From a virus: a stretch of 37,999 nt of DNA. Under the pieces are notes generated by a model. It was not told where the DNA came from and did not search any database. It worked only from the letters and a program-made list of their open reading frames with translations. The stretch lies in IMG/VR virus record IMGVR_UViG_3300008267_000135, positions 1-37,999 of that record. The stretch is one strand, 5' to 3'. This document shows, one piece after another, positions 29,429 through 35,965 of the stretch; position 1 is the first letter of the stretch, and each line of letters starts with the position of its first letter. The translations under genes were made by a program, and so were the position numbers.

Positions 29429-29457
29429 AGTATAACCCATAAACAAAAGCCCCTCAA
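29429..29457 (-). promoter_or_regulatory. Promoter before terminase genes (no 14-bp element)
   Basis: Leftward: TTGAGG (29452-29457), 17 bases, TATACT (29429-29434). The -35 overlaps the loop of the terminator just upstream. It shares GGGTTATACT with the tape-measure promoter but lacks the 14-bp near-palindrome. Confidence 0.5.
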
Positions 29458-29463
29458 CGGGCT
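29442..29463 (-). terminator. Terminator after the tRNA-like gene
   Basis: Leftward AGCCC-6 bases-GGGCT followed by TTTGTTT. It ends nine bases after the tRNA-like element, separating it from the terminase genes. Confidence 0.6.
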
Positions 29464-29471
29464 GTGAAAGG

Positions 29472-29549
29472 TGCAAGTTAACGGAATCGAACCGATGACG
29501 CCAACCTGCCGCATGGTATGGTTGCGCTCTGCCACTGAGCTAAACTTGC
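29472..29549 (-). tRNA. tRNA-like gene with an enlarged (13-nt) anticodon loop; probably aberrant or pseudo-tRNA
   Basis: Leftward: a 7-bp acceptor stem (GCAAGTT/AACTTGC), T8 A9, D stem GCTC/GAGC with loop AGTGGCA, anticodon stem CAACC/GGTTG, a 5-base variable loop, T arm with TTCGATT and one mismatch in the stem, and discriminator A followed by CC then T, not CCA. The loop between the anticodon stem arms is 13 bases instead of seven, so no standard anticodon can be called (T-ACC and T-GCG are the only T33-type choices). It may be a decayed tRNA or a tRNA-like structure with another role. Confidence 0.65.
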
Positions 29550-29935
29550 ATATTGGCAATAAGCTGGCCACCTCTGCGATGGCGCTTGCTCGGATAAACC
29601 TTCGGAGCAACTTCACGCTTGGCGCGCTCATTCAGCTTATTGGCTTTGGTGTTTCAGTTGCTTATGCGGGCTTCGATATTTTAGCGGGCTAGGATTGGTA
29701 CGTTTCCACAACCTTTCCGACGCCTCGATCACTTGCATAAGTCTACTGTTAAAATTCCCGTTTACTTGTATCGCAAAGTTCGCGTGAAACACCAAACCAA
29801 TAAACTAAACAGGGCAGAGCCTACTATGTAACACTTCCGGAAGTGCGGCATTTCAGCTCAGAAATCATCAGCTCACCCCTCACAACTGACAAAACAAAGA
29901 CTACCACAAAAACCAGCCTTAACAACTCCGACCAG
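29550..29935 (-). other. Non-coding segment before tRNA-like and terminase genes
   Basis: No convincing gene on either strand. It holds the perfect palindrome CACTTCCGGAAGTG (29832-29845), and a leftward open frame without a normal start that ends TAG inside the tRNA-like gene (its C-terminus reads KREVAPKVYPSKRHRRGG...). A second short frame (33 codons, ATG near 29747) has no ribosome site. Position before terS makes this a candidate area for a packaging site, but I see no recognisable cos or pac sequence. Confidence 0.4.
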
Positions 29936-29938
29936 TCA
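29898..29938 (-). promoter_or_regulatory. Promoter candidate with TGACTGGTCGGAG element
   Basis: Leftward: TGACTGGTCGGAGTTGTT (29921-29938), TTGTTA (29920-29925) as -35-like box, 16 bases, TAGTCT (29898-29903). The element overlaps the stop of the gene at 29936. It would transcribe the non-coding segment and the tRNA-like gene. The -10 is weak. Confidence 0.4.
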
Positions 29939-30151
29939 CATTAAAAACATCCCGTCATAAGCACTAACTATCTGCTGCCTTTGCGCCGGAGTTGCAGCAA
30001 TCAACAGCATCAGGTTTTCTTTCGTCTCGCCTTCTGACTCGCTTAACAGTCTAGCTGCTGTTTGCACTATAGCTGCTTGTTGTGGTCGTTTATCTGCAAT
30101 GGCTAGCTGCCTGGATAGTGATATTGTTAGGGCTTGGCTATTGATTGTCAT
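29936..30151 (-). CDS. Hypothetical protein
   Basis: 71 residues from the ATG at 30151, which overlaps the preceding stop by 14 bases and has AAGGG upstream. The frame is open further, but the earlier starts lie deep in the next gene. The sequence is helical (SRQLAIADKRPQQAAIVQTAARLLSESEGETKENLMLLIAATPAQRQQIVSAYDGMFLM). Unrecognised. Last gene before the tRNA-like region. Confidence 0.6.
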   Translation of the reverse strand: MTINSQALTISLSRQLAIADKRPQQAAIVQTAARLLSESEGETKENLMLLIAATPAQRQQIVSAYDGMFLM

Positions 30152-30305
30152 TGTTTGCCCAACCCTTAATCGCCAACACCTCATCCGCCAACTCTCGAAT
30201 ATCACCAGCAACCTTTGGCGAGTCTTGCTCTGCCTGTCTTGCTGCGTCGTGTAGTTTTATGATTGCTTCGTTTAGTGAATAGACTGCTTGGGTGTTTAGT
30301 TTCAT
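30138..30305 (-). CDS. Small hypothetical helical protein
   Basis: 55 residues: MKLNTQAVYSLNEAIIKLHDAARQAEQDSPKVAGDIRELADEVLAIKG. Mostly helical and probably soluble. The ATG at 30305 sits in an ATGA overlap with the upstream gene and follows GAGGGGAG, an excellent ribosome site. An earlier in-frame start at 30344 lies inside the neighbour and is rejected. No known family. Confidence 0.6.
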   Translation of the reverse strand: MKLNTQAVYSLNEAIIKLHDAARQAEQDSPKVAGDIRELADEVLAIKGWANNDNQ

Positions 30306-30469
30306 CTCCCCTCCAGCTCGTGCCAGCGGTAAACCGAACCGCATTTAATTAATTTGCCTTCGCTGATTAGGCGCAAGGCAATCTCACGCGAGTTAGGCTT
30401 TAGCTCGCTCAACTTAATAGCGCCGAACTTTGCTTTTTGTTTTATTTGGTGGTGTAAGCCGACTGTCAT
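30302..30469 (-). CDS. Small putative winged-helix/HTH protein
   Basis: 55 residues: MTVGLHHQIKQKAKFGAIKLSELKPNSREIALRLISEGKLIKCGSVYRWHELEGR. The pattern 'lsel....reialrLi.eGkl.kcg..yrw' reads like a small winged helix. It overlaps neighbours by four bases on both sides (ATGA), which strongly supports it. A regulatory or DNA-binding role is plausible. Confidence 0.6.
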   Translation of the reverse strand: MTVGLHHQIKQKAKFGAIKLSELKPNSREIALRLISEGKLIKCGSVYRWHELEGR

Positions 30470-30855
30470 TTAATCTCCGCAAGGATTTCGTTGATTCTTT
30501 CCAGCTGGCTTTTGTTTAGTTTGCTAGCTCGAAAATATCTAAGCTTTTCATCAAGCGCGCTACGCAATTCTTGCAAGTGTCGATAATCCGCCAAGTCATC
30601 AAGCGTTTCAAAAAACCTGTAGCCTGCATTGCTTGTGTAGCCCGAGTTTATAGCTTTCTGTGTTGCTCCATTCTCTGGCGCGTATTTATTTTCATTGCCA
30701 ATTGCGCCGTCGCTGTAAACTGTAGATAATCCAACATAAACCCTGCCAACAGACATCACTTTAAAGGTGGCAATTTTATCGCCAGCTCCGCGAGCATTAT
30801 TTCCTGTCGGTATTGCGTAAATTTCACGGCCAATCATTTCTTTTGTAAAAATCAT
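30466..30855 (-). CDS. Hypothetical protein
   Basis: 129 residues. The first half is beta-rich (MIGREIYAIPTGNNARGAGDKIATFKVMSVGRVYVGL), the second helical with a charged C-terminus (LQELRSALDEKLRYFRASKLNKSQLERINEILAEIK). The block 'IGreiYaIPTGNNARG......f.V..v.r.yv.l' appears in small phage proteins of unknown role. ATGA overlaps both sides. Confidence 0.7.
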   Translation of the reverse strand: MIFTKEMIGREIYAIPTGNNARGAGDKIATFKVMSVGRVYVGLSTVYSDGAIGNENKYAPENGATQKAINSGYTSNAGYRFFETLDDLADYRHLQELRSALDEKLRYFRASKLNKSQLERINEILAEIK

Positions 30856-31037
30856 TTATTCAAATCCTCATTAGTCACCTTTGCCGACTCTCGCCATGTT
30901 CCGGTTTTTACATGCAGGTAAAGCGCATAGCTACCTGATTCGTTATGGCGATGCACTACGTCGTCGATTGTTACAGTTGAGTAGTGCTCGCCACTGCCAT
31001 CTGATGTAGCTATGATGTCGATACGGCTTATTTGCAT
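30852..31037 (-). CDS. Hypothetical protein
   Basis: 61 residues: MQISRIDIIATSDGSGEHYSTVTIDDVVHRHNESGSYALYLHVKTGTWRESAKVTNEDLNK, beta-rich, soluble, with two histidines spaced HRHN. Overlaps its upstream neighbour by 10 bases and its downstream neighbour by four. Not recognised. Confidence 0.6.
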   Translation of the reverse strand: MQISRIDIIATSDGSGEHYSTVTIDDVVHRHNESGSYALYLHVKTGTWRESAKVTNEDLNK

Positions 31038-31258
31038 TTAATACCTGCCACAACCAAACAGTTGGTTATTTCTCTGCGAATGTGCAACGGCTTGTCGCTT
31101 GGCAACTCCACAAAAACCGAAGCGATTGCGGCTTGCCACCATCTCCAAGCTTCACCGCCAAAACCTATGAAATAATCGCCGCTTTCGTCATCATATCGCT
31201 TTAACTCGTAACCTATCTTTCTGCAATGCGCCTCAAACAATTCTCTTTTCTTATCCAT
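31028..31258 (-). CDS. Hypothetical protein
   Basis: 76 residues from the ATG at 31258; a GTG one codon earlier is possible. It begins MDKKRELFEAHCRKIGYELKRYDDESGDYFIG, then EAWRWWQAAIASV, which fits a small phage family with a tryptophan-rich 'fe.hcr..gy.l.ry....g.Y......awrwWqaa' pattern seen next to nin-type genes. GGGGTGAG acts as ribosome site. Function unknown. Confidence 0.65.
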   Translation of the reverse strand: MDKKRELFEAHCRKIGYELKRYDDESGDYFIGFGGEAWRWWQAAIASVFVELPSDKPLHIRREITNCLVVAGIKCK

Positions 31259-31406
31259 CACTCACCCCATTAACGCGCTTGTATGCGTCCATAATCAATA
31301 ATTCCACCACGGCGTACTCAGTGGCACAGTTGTTTAAGCAAGCTCGCCACAGGCTAGGCTGCTTGAGCTTACGCTTTGACTTTGTTTTTAGGTGGCGGAA
31401 GGTCAT
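31251..31406 (-). CDS. Small basic hypothetical protein
   Basis: 51 residues: MTFRHLKTKSKRKLKQPSLWRACLNNCATEYAVVELLIMDAYKRVNGVSDG. The N-terminal 17 residues are very basic, and a helix with two Cys (23, 27) follows. It overlaps the upstream gene by four bases and the downstream one by eight. The ribosome site is AAGTT-poor, so coupling to upstream translation is likely. Confidence 0.5.
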   Translation of the reverse strand: MTFRHLKTKSKRKLKQPSLWRACLNNCATEYAVVELLIMDAYKRVNGVSDG

Positions 31407-31744
31407 AACTTCTCACCAATAGCCGCAGCAGCTCTGACTATGGCGCGACGGGTGGCGGCGCGCATATCCAAATCAACATCAGCCTGCATTGTAAAGTTTC
31501 CTTCTTGGTCTAAAACCGCCGCATTTGGCTCACCCCACCTAGTCATCACGTCAAACTTCAACTTAACCGCCAACCGTAACGCGTCGCCGTCGTCGGTTAG
31601 TGGTGACCATTTAGTTTTGTTTTTTGTGTTTTTTTCTCCAACAATCAACCCGCTAACATTATCATCAGCATCTAAGCTGATGTACTTTACATTTAAGTTG
31701 CAGGCTTTCGCAGCAAGCAGTAGTAGCGCCTTATCTGTTTTCAT
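31403..31744 (-). CDS. Phage protein of unknown function (nin-region type)
   Basis: 113 residues. 'KWSPLTDDGDALRLAVKLKFDV' and the C-terminal 'DMRAATRRAIVRAAAAIGEKL' form a pattern common in small phage proteins ('nPl.dDgdalrlavkL......aR.Ai..aaa.ig'). The role is not known. Predicted alpha/beta and soluble. ATGA overlap with the upstream gene. The 162-residue frame on the other strand here is a shadow. Confidence 0.7.
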   Translation of the reverse strand: MKTDKALLLLAAKACNLNVKYISLDADDNVSGLIVGEKNTKNKTKWSPLTDDGDALRLAVKLKFDVMTRWGEPNAAVLDQEGNFTMQADVDLDMRAATRRAIVRAAAAIGEKL

Positions 31745-31905
31745 GCACTCAACTCCAAATCAACAATCCGCCCTTGCAGTAGCTCATGCTCAAGCTCTGC
31801 CCATTCGCGCTCAGCCTGGATGCGCGCAGCTTCGTCGCATAGGCTGTGGTCTTTCCAGAATTCAATGCGTGAGGCAATGAAGTTGTGTTGTGATTCTGGT
31901 TTCAT
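31741..31905 (-). CDS. Small hypothetical acidic protein (54 aa)
   Basis: 54 residues: MKPESQHNFIASRIEFWKDHSLCDEAARIQAEREWAELEHELLQGRIVDLELSA. AAGGAG lies six bases before ATG, a near-perfect ribosome site. It is helical and acidic with Trp residues. The stop overlaps the next start (ATGA). No family known to me. Confidence 0.65.
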   Translation of the reverse strand: MKPESQHNFIASRIEFWKDHSLCDEAARIQAEREWAELEHELLQGRIVDLELSA

Positions 31906-31972
31906 TTTTGCTCCTTGTTCTTAACCGTAAAACCACTCTACCATTTATTTTTCGGCAGAGTGGTCGGAGTAG

Positions 31973-32542
31973 TTACGCTTTAGGATGCGTTTTATTTTGA
32001 CCGAAAACGCAATCAAACGCAGACATTCCAGATTTAAATCTTCTCTTTATTGAGCTGCCGGTGTGCTTAGCCCCCGCTGCTCTAGCCCATTGATATGCTG
32101 TTTTCTTCTTGCCGTTTATTGTCAAAGTGAAAACCCCATCCATATCGGCTGGGTTTAAATCTCTCCTGCTGTTGCATGGGTTGCATAAAATTCTTAAATT
32201 TTCAGGCCTATTATCACTTTTAACTTTGTTTATGTGGTCTACGTGCGTTGTATATGGATTCCAGTTAGTCTCAACTCCGCAAAGCTCACAAGGCGGCGTG
32301 GCATCTCCGTATTTTTCATACATAACATACCTGTGCTCATAAACTTCGCCAGTTGAGTTTGCCAGCGGATGCTCAGGCATAAACAAGCAAACATAGCCAG
32401 CACTGTGACTTCTTTTGCTTTTCCTAGGTTTCATTGTTAAATCGTATGTGCCGTATCTCATAAACCTAAAGTAATGTTTTTGGCAAACCTGTTGCGCCTG
32501 ATACATGCACTCTCTTTCACAACCATCAATTTTACATTTCAT
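31973..32542 (-). CDS. HNH homing endonuclease
   Basis: 189 residues from the ATG at 32542 (AAGGGG upstream; a GTG three codons earlier is possible). An N-terminal Cys cluster (CKIDGCERECMYQAQQVCQKHY) is followed by the HNH core: CELCG, then HVDHINKVKSDNRPENLRILCNPCNSRRD, with the conserved D-H, N and zinc-binding CxxC pairs. A C-terminal DNA-binding repeat (TAYQWARAAGAKHTGSSIKRRFKSGMSAFDCVFG) is typical of intron-endonuclease repeats. Flanking genes (NinG and a small gene) show no split, so it is free-standing. It breaks the ATGA chain with short gaps on both sides, a sign of insertion. Confidence 0.9.
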   Translation of the reverse strand: MKCKIDGCERECMYQAQQVCQKHYFRFMRYGTYDLTMKPRKSKRSHSAGYVCLFMPEHPLANSTGEVYEHRYVMYEKYGDATPPCELCGVETNWNPYTTHVDHINKVKSDNRPENLRILCNPCNSRRDLNPADMDGVFTLTINGKKKTAYQWARAAGAKHTGSSIKRRFKSGMSAFDCVFGQNKTHPKA

Positions 32543-32582
32543 AATGAACACACCCCTTGCTTGCTTATGTAATTATTACACA

Positions 32583-33170
32583 CTAAAGCAAGGCTTGCAA
32601 ACGTCTAATCTCCGCATTAAATTCTTTCTTCATCGCATCCCACTCATTAGGCGTTCGCTTTGGCACTTCCCGCCTAACTTCCAAGTCAGCCAGTACTATT
32701 TCTGCCTGCTCTTTGCCGTATCTCAGCGCATAACCAATCTTCTGCCCGTCAACATCGCCAGACTTATTGCTATTGCAGCCAAAGTTGTGTTGCAGATGAG
32801 TATTAAGCCTTTCAAGCGCTAAATCACTTCTTGCGCCTCTAGTTTTGTAATGCCCGCAAGCCCACACGTCACCGCCTAGCGGTTTTTGGCAACTGATACA
32901 GATTGGTTCAAGTCCTTGCTGTTTGAACCACAGTAATTCCTCAAGCCTTCGCATCTTGTTAAAAACATCCTGTACTTCAGAAGCCCATTCCTTTTGCGAC
33001 TTAAGCTGCTTGAGCTTCTCTCTGTCGCGCTTTCTGCGCTCGCTTGCGTCTTTGTCTATCTTTTTAATTTGATTGGCTCTAGCTTGCTTGTAGGCGCATT
33101 CCGTGTCACAGAAATAATTCAACCCAAACTTGCTAGTCGCTGGCTTTTTGCAAAATTTGCATTTAGTCAT
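32583..33170 (-). CDS. ninG: Recombination protein NinG (Rap)
   Basis: 195 residues from the ATG at 33170; the open frame runs further but the upstream part covers the neighbour. N-terminal zinc cluster CKFCKKPATSKFGLNYFCDTEC; a long charged helix (60-100: KDASERRKRDREKLKQLKSQKEW); then CISCQKPLGG and ACGHYKTRGA, and NKSGD. These are the NinG/Rap marks; in lambda the protein stimulates exchange and acts on branched DNA. Tight overlap with the gene upstream. A homing endonuclease gene follows it. Confidence 0.87.
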   Translation of the reverse strand: MTKCKFCKKPATSKFGLNYFCDTECAYKQARANQIKKIDKDASERRKRDREKLKQLKSQKEWASEVQDVFNKMRRLEELLWFKQQGLEPICISCQKPLGGDVWACGHYKTRGARSDLALERLNTHLQHNFGCNSNKSGDVDGQKIGYALRYGKEQAEIVLADLEVRREVPKRTPNEWDAMKKEFNAEIRRLQALL

Positions 33171-33396
33171 CAATCGCCTCTGGCGCTGCCTGTTGCTCAC
33201 AATCCAGATGATCAAACATATGCCAATCAAGATGAACTCTTGCCTGAAATGCAAATACAGATGCGCTCATGGCGTGACGTCGAGCTGATGTTACATCGCC
33301 TTTTTTTGCTGCTTTGTAAGCTAATCCAGATTGCAGCTCTGCATCACAGATAAGCTTGTGTAATTCGTTAGCTAGTTTTTCGCTAATTTCTTTCAT
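33163..33396 (-). CDS. Hypothetical helical protein
   Basis: 77 residues: a helix-rich protein (MKEISEKLANELHKLICDAELQSGLAYKAAKKGDVTSARRHAMSASVFAFQARVHLDWHMF) with alternating small residues, probably a helical bundle. It lies between the ninB and ninG genes and overlaps both by 14 and eight bases. Not recognised. Confidence 0.65.
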   Translation of the reverse strand: MKEISEKLANELHKLICDAELQSGLAYKAAKKGDVTSARRHAMSASVFAFQARVHLDWHMFDHLDCEQQAAPEAIDD

Positions 33397-33769
33397 TAAA
33401 AATCACTCCATTCTGCGCACCGAAAGCATAAGCCAGCTCAATGACCTCGTTCATTTCCTTAACCGTCATCTTGCTGGTGCGTTGACCTAACACCACAAAT
33501 CCGCCGTCGATACCTGGAACAACCGCCTGACGTTTCAGCGCTGCCGTTAAAACGTCTTTCCAGTTGTCCGGCGTTAGCTTCTGGCCATGCCAAACAATCT
33601 GCTGTGACAACTCAGTAAGCAAACTCCACATTAGGTCGTTCTGACGAATAGTGCGCGTTAATGGTTTCACCTCAACCGCATAAGCCTTTTCATATCCAAA
33701 CTGCTCAGCGTAGCGGAAGGCTGTTATTAGGTTGTCTCGGCTGCTGATTATGAAATTTTGCTTATTCAT
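33383..33769 (-). CDS. ninB: Recombination protein NinB
   Basis: 128 residues from the ATG at 33769. It is the NinB pattern: VEVKPLTRTIRQNDLMWSLLTELSQQIVWHGQKLTPDNWKDVLTAALKRQAVVPGIDGGFVVLGQRTSKMTVKEMNEVIELAYAFGAQNGV, with 'R...QN.lmW..l...s.qv.w.g..l....WK......l', and 'lG.rTs.m...emselie'. Lambda NinB (Orf) is a recombination mediator that aids loading on SSB-coated DNA. Starting frames upstream overlap the DUF551 gene and are rejected. Confidence 0.9.
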   Translation of the reverse strand: MNKQNFIISSRDNLITAFRYAEQFGYEKAYAVEVKPLTRTIRQNDLMWSLLTELSQQIVWHGQKLTPDNWKDVLTAALKRQAVVPGIDGGFVVLGQRTSKMTVKEMNEVIELAYAFGAQNGVIFNERN

Positions 33770-33962
33770 CTGGCTTTTCCGGATATTCTGGCAGCTCAGC
33801 CCAATAAGTAAAATCAAGCTCCTGCCAGCAACCTTCAAAATAGACTTCCATAAAGCCAAGCGAATTAATCCTGCCAAACTCCCAATCAAGCAAAGACCAC
33901 ACAAGAACAGTTTTATTTATCTCTGGTAGTCTATCTGAGCATTCAATCACATCTTTCATCAT
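33762..33962 (-). CDS. DUF551-like protein
   Basis: 66 residues. 'ECSDRLPEINKTVLVWSLLDWEFGRI' and 'DFTYWAELPEYPEKPDE' fit the short DUF551 pattern ('..drlPe....Vlv.......v...yWm.lPe.P'), common in small phage proteins. Role unknown. It starts in an ATG overlap with the 52-residue gene behind GGAGAG. Overlap with ninB by eight bases. Confidence 0.7.
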   Translation of the reverse strand: MMKDVIECSDRLPEINKTVLVWSLLDWEFGRINSLGFMEVYFEGCWQELDFTYWAELPEYPEKPDE

Positions 33963-34117
33963 CTTCTCTCCACTCGTTTATAGCTCATCACCGGTGCGCT
34001 CATGTTCTTTGCAAACCGAGCAAGTATTTTATGTTTCTTGTAGTTTGACAGAATTACGCAAACCATCTGGTCTGACTTCTCCGGTATTTCGTTGTTTGTT
34101 ACTGGAATAAAGCTCAT
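33959..34117 (-). CDS. Small basic hypothetical protein (52 aa)
   Basis: 52 residues: MSFIPVTNNEIPEKSDQMVCVILSNYKKHKILARFAKNMSAPVMSYKRVERR. It starts in an ATGA overlap with the helicase stop and ends in an overlap with the DUF551-like gene, filling the gap exactly. Its C-terminal part is strongly basic. No family recognised. Confidence 0.58.
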   Translation of the reverse strand: MSFIPVTNNEIPEKSDQMVCVILSNYKKHKILARFAKNMSAPVMSYKRVERR

Positions 34118-35454
34118 TGAGACAACCTCGCTCTTGCCTCTTGCTGGTCGCAGTCATTCCAAACGCCGTTAACGACTTTTGCATAACTAATCCCCGTTGC
34201 TCCATGCCTGTTCTTGTTTAATCCAAGCTCTGCAAATGGCCCACAATCGCTATCTGGATTAAAAAGATAGTCGTAGTAAGGAAATAAAATATAAGTCGCG
34301 TCTTGTTCGATTTGTCCGGAATCTCTTAAGTCCGAATTTTGAGGGCGTTTATTTACTCGGCTTTCGTTTGCCCTGCTAAGCTGCGACAGCAGGACAACCA
34401 GACAGTTAAGCTCTTTCGCTAAAGCTGTGCAAGCCATAGACACAAGGCCAACAGCTAAATCTCTCCTATCCGCCTTTGGCATCTTCAAAAGCGTTGCGTA
34501 GTCGATAAAGATTGCCGATATGCGCTTCCCCTTCGCAACCTGGGCGCGCGCGTTGGCCTTGATTTGCTCTACAGCTAAGCCAACCTTATCGCAGACATAA
34601 AGATTTGAGCTTGCAAAAACTTCAATCTGATTTCCAATCATGCCCCAATCAGAATCAACCCACCACTTAGGTTTTTTGTTGTTGACAGCTTGAAGCATGA
34701 GCTTATCTACAATCTGCTCTTTCGGCATTTCCAGCGAGTAAACGTGAACCTCTCTATCCGGATATTGGCGAGCAATTGCCGTTGACATTGCAATCATCAG
34801 TGAAGTTTTACCCTTACCTGGATTCGCACCGATGACTAACATCGATTTTGGCTTAAGCAGTTTCTCTCCTAGAATTTCATCCAAACCAGAAAAGCCGGAA
34901 GTAAAACCAACCTCAACAGGCTCATTCCGCTGATCCGCTTCTGCGTCTGCAATCCACTCTGGAATCAAATCCTTCATGTGAACCAATCCAGAATCATCGC
35001 TTGATGCTTTTCCAAGCAAAACAGACATTGCAGACTCAGCGCAACCAATAGACTGCACCACATCATCTCCGCTTTCGATGCACTCAATCAGCATCGACAC
35101 TTCCTTTAGCGCATGTCTTCGCATTGAACAGTCAAGAATCTTTGACTTGTGACTTTCTATTGCTGCATAGCCAGGTTGATTTGCCGCAAGTTGACCGACG
35201 TCTGAAAACTTAATTTCAACACCATTAAGCATTTTTGACGATTCTATTTTGTCGTGAAGGCTTACAACGTCGAAAGGCTGCTCTGCCATCACCATTTGCT
35301 TGATGTACCGATAAACTACACTGCAAACAAGGTCTGAAAAATCACTTTCCTCTACCTTTGCAACGTGCTTGAAAAGCTCAGTTATTGGCCTTTGTTCTGC
35401 CATTATCATCAGAGAGCCAACAAAGGCGCATTCTGAATCAATTGAATTAATCAC
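34114..35454 (-). CDS. dnaB: Replicative DNA helicase, DnaB family
   Basis: 446 residues. N-terminal DnaB-like domain (about 1-150), then the RecA-like core: Walker A GANPGKGKT (209-217), SLEMPKEQ (240-247), Walker B FIDYA (316-320), LSQLSR (356-361) and the glutamine/arginine motif DLRDSGQIEQDA (375-386). It unwinds phage DNA at the fork as a ring. It overlaps the loader-candidate gene by eight bases, as in many initiator-loader-helicase modules. Confidence 0.93.
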   Translation of the reverse strand: MINSIDSECAFVGSLMIMAEQRPITELFKHVAKVEESDFSDLVCSVVYRYIKQMVMAEQPFDVVSLHDKIESSKMLNGVEIKFSDVGQLAANQPGYAAIESHKSKILDCSMRRHALKEVSMLIECIESGDDVVQSIGCAESAMSVLLGKASSDDSGLVHMKDLIPEWIADAEADQRNEPVEVGFTSGFSGLDEILGEKLLKPKSMLVIGANPGKGKTSLMIAMSTAIARQYPDREVHVYSLEMPKEQIVDKLMLQAVNNKKPKWWVDSDWGMIGNQIEVFASSNLYVCDKVGLAVEQIKANARAQVAKGKRISAIFIDYATLLKMPKADRRDLAVGLVSMACTALAKELNCLVVLLSQLSRANESRVNKRPQNSDLRDSGQIEQDATYILFPYYDYLFNPDSDCGPFAELGLNKNRHGATGISYAKVVNGVWNDCDQQEARARLSQ

Positions 35455-35965
35455 GCTTCACCACCTGCATTTTTATTTGTTTTAATTGCTGTGCGTTTGT
35501 TAAATGCTCTGGAACCTGCTCAGCCTTGCAATCCAACAAGGAAAGGTAGCAATCAATAAACCCCTTTTTTAATCTAGCAAGCTCCTGAGCCTCTGCATAT
35601 CCGACCAGCCGAACACCGCCAATCATCTGCACTGATCCAATAGCAATCTGATTGTCAGATTTAAAAACAGCGCCGCGAGATGCTGCAGCAATCACTTTTG
35701 ACCACTCAAGCTCTGCAATGCTTTTTGCATCTACAGGCTTGCTGGCTTTGTTAATCTGAAAAACAAGGTCTGCGATTGACGGAAAGAATCTGCCGCGATC
35801 TGGATCTTTTCTGTGAGATGTCATCGCGCTGACAACATGGCTGACTTCATATTCTGACAGGTCACCAAAATAAAGATTCGCCTGCTCTGGATTGAATTTC
35901 TTTTCGTAGGCCAGGCAGGTTAGCGCGTAGCCGTCAGCGAAAGCTTGCTTGTCTTGTTTATTCAT
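35447..35965 (-). CDS. Putative helicase loader
   Basis: 172 residues from the ATG at 35965 (AGGAG 11 bases upstream; a TTG three codons earlier is too close to it). The pattern 'FADGYALTCLAYEKKFNPEQANLYFGDLSEYEVSHVVSAMTSHRKDPDRGRFFPSIADLV' is common in phage proteins found between an initiator and a DnaB helicase, and is taken to be a replisome-loading role. C-terminal helices are polar. No ATPase motif. It overlaps the initiator gene by eight bases. Confidence 0.65.
   Translation of the reverse strand: MNKQDKQAFADGYALTCLAYEKKFNPEQANLYFGDLSEYEVSHVVSAMTSHRKDPDRGRFFPSIADLVFQINKASKPVDAKSIAELEWSKVIAAASRGAVFKSDNQIAIGSVQMIGGVRLVGYAEAQELARLKKGFIDCYLSLLDCKAEQVPEHLTNAQQLKQIKMQVVKRD

Noticed and set aside
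29392-29631. N-terminal extension of the terminase small subunit open frame
   Set aside because: The extra 80 codons cross a terminator, a promoter and the tRNA-like gene. The GTG at 29391 has AAGGAG at ideal spacing and gives a normal TerS start.
31577-31590. CCGTAACGCGTCG as a further copy of the 14-bp late-promoter element
   Set aside because: Only the TAACGCGT core matches; it lies inside a coding region without a TATACT box nearby.
31392-31880. 162-residue rightward frame
   Set aside because: Antisense to two well-supported coupled genes (31403-31744 and 31741-31905) with good ribosome sites.
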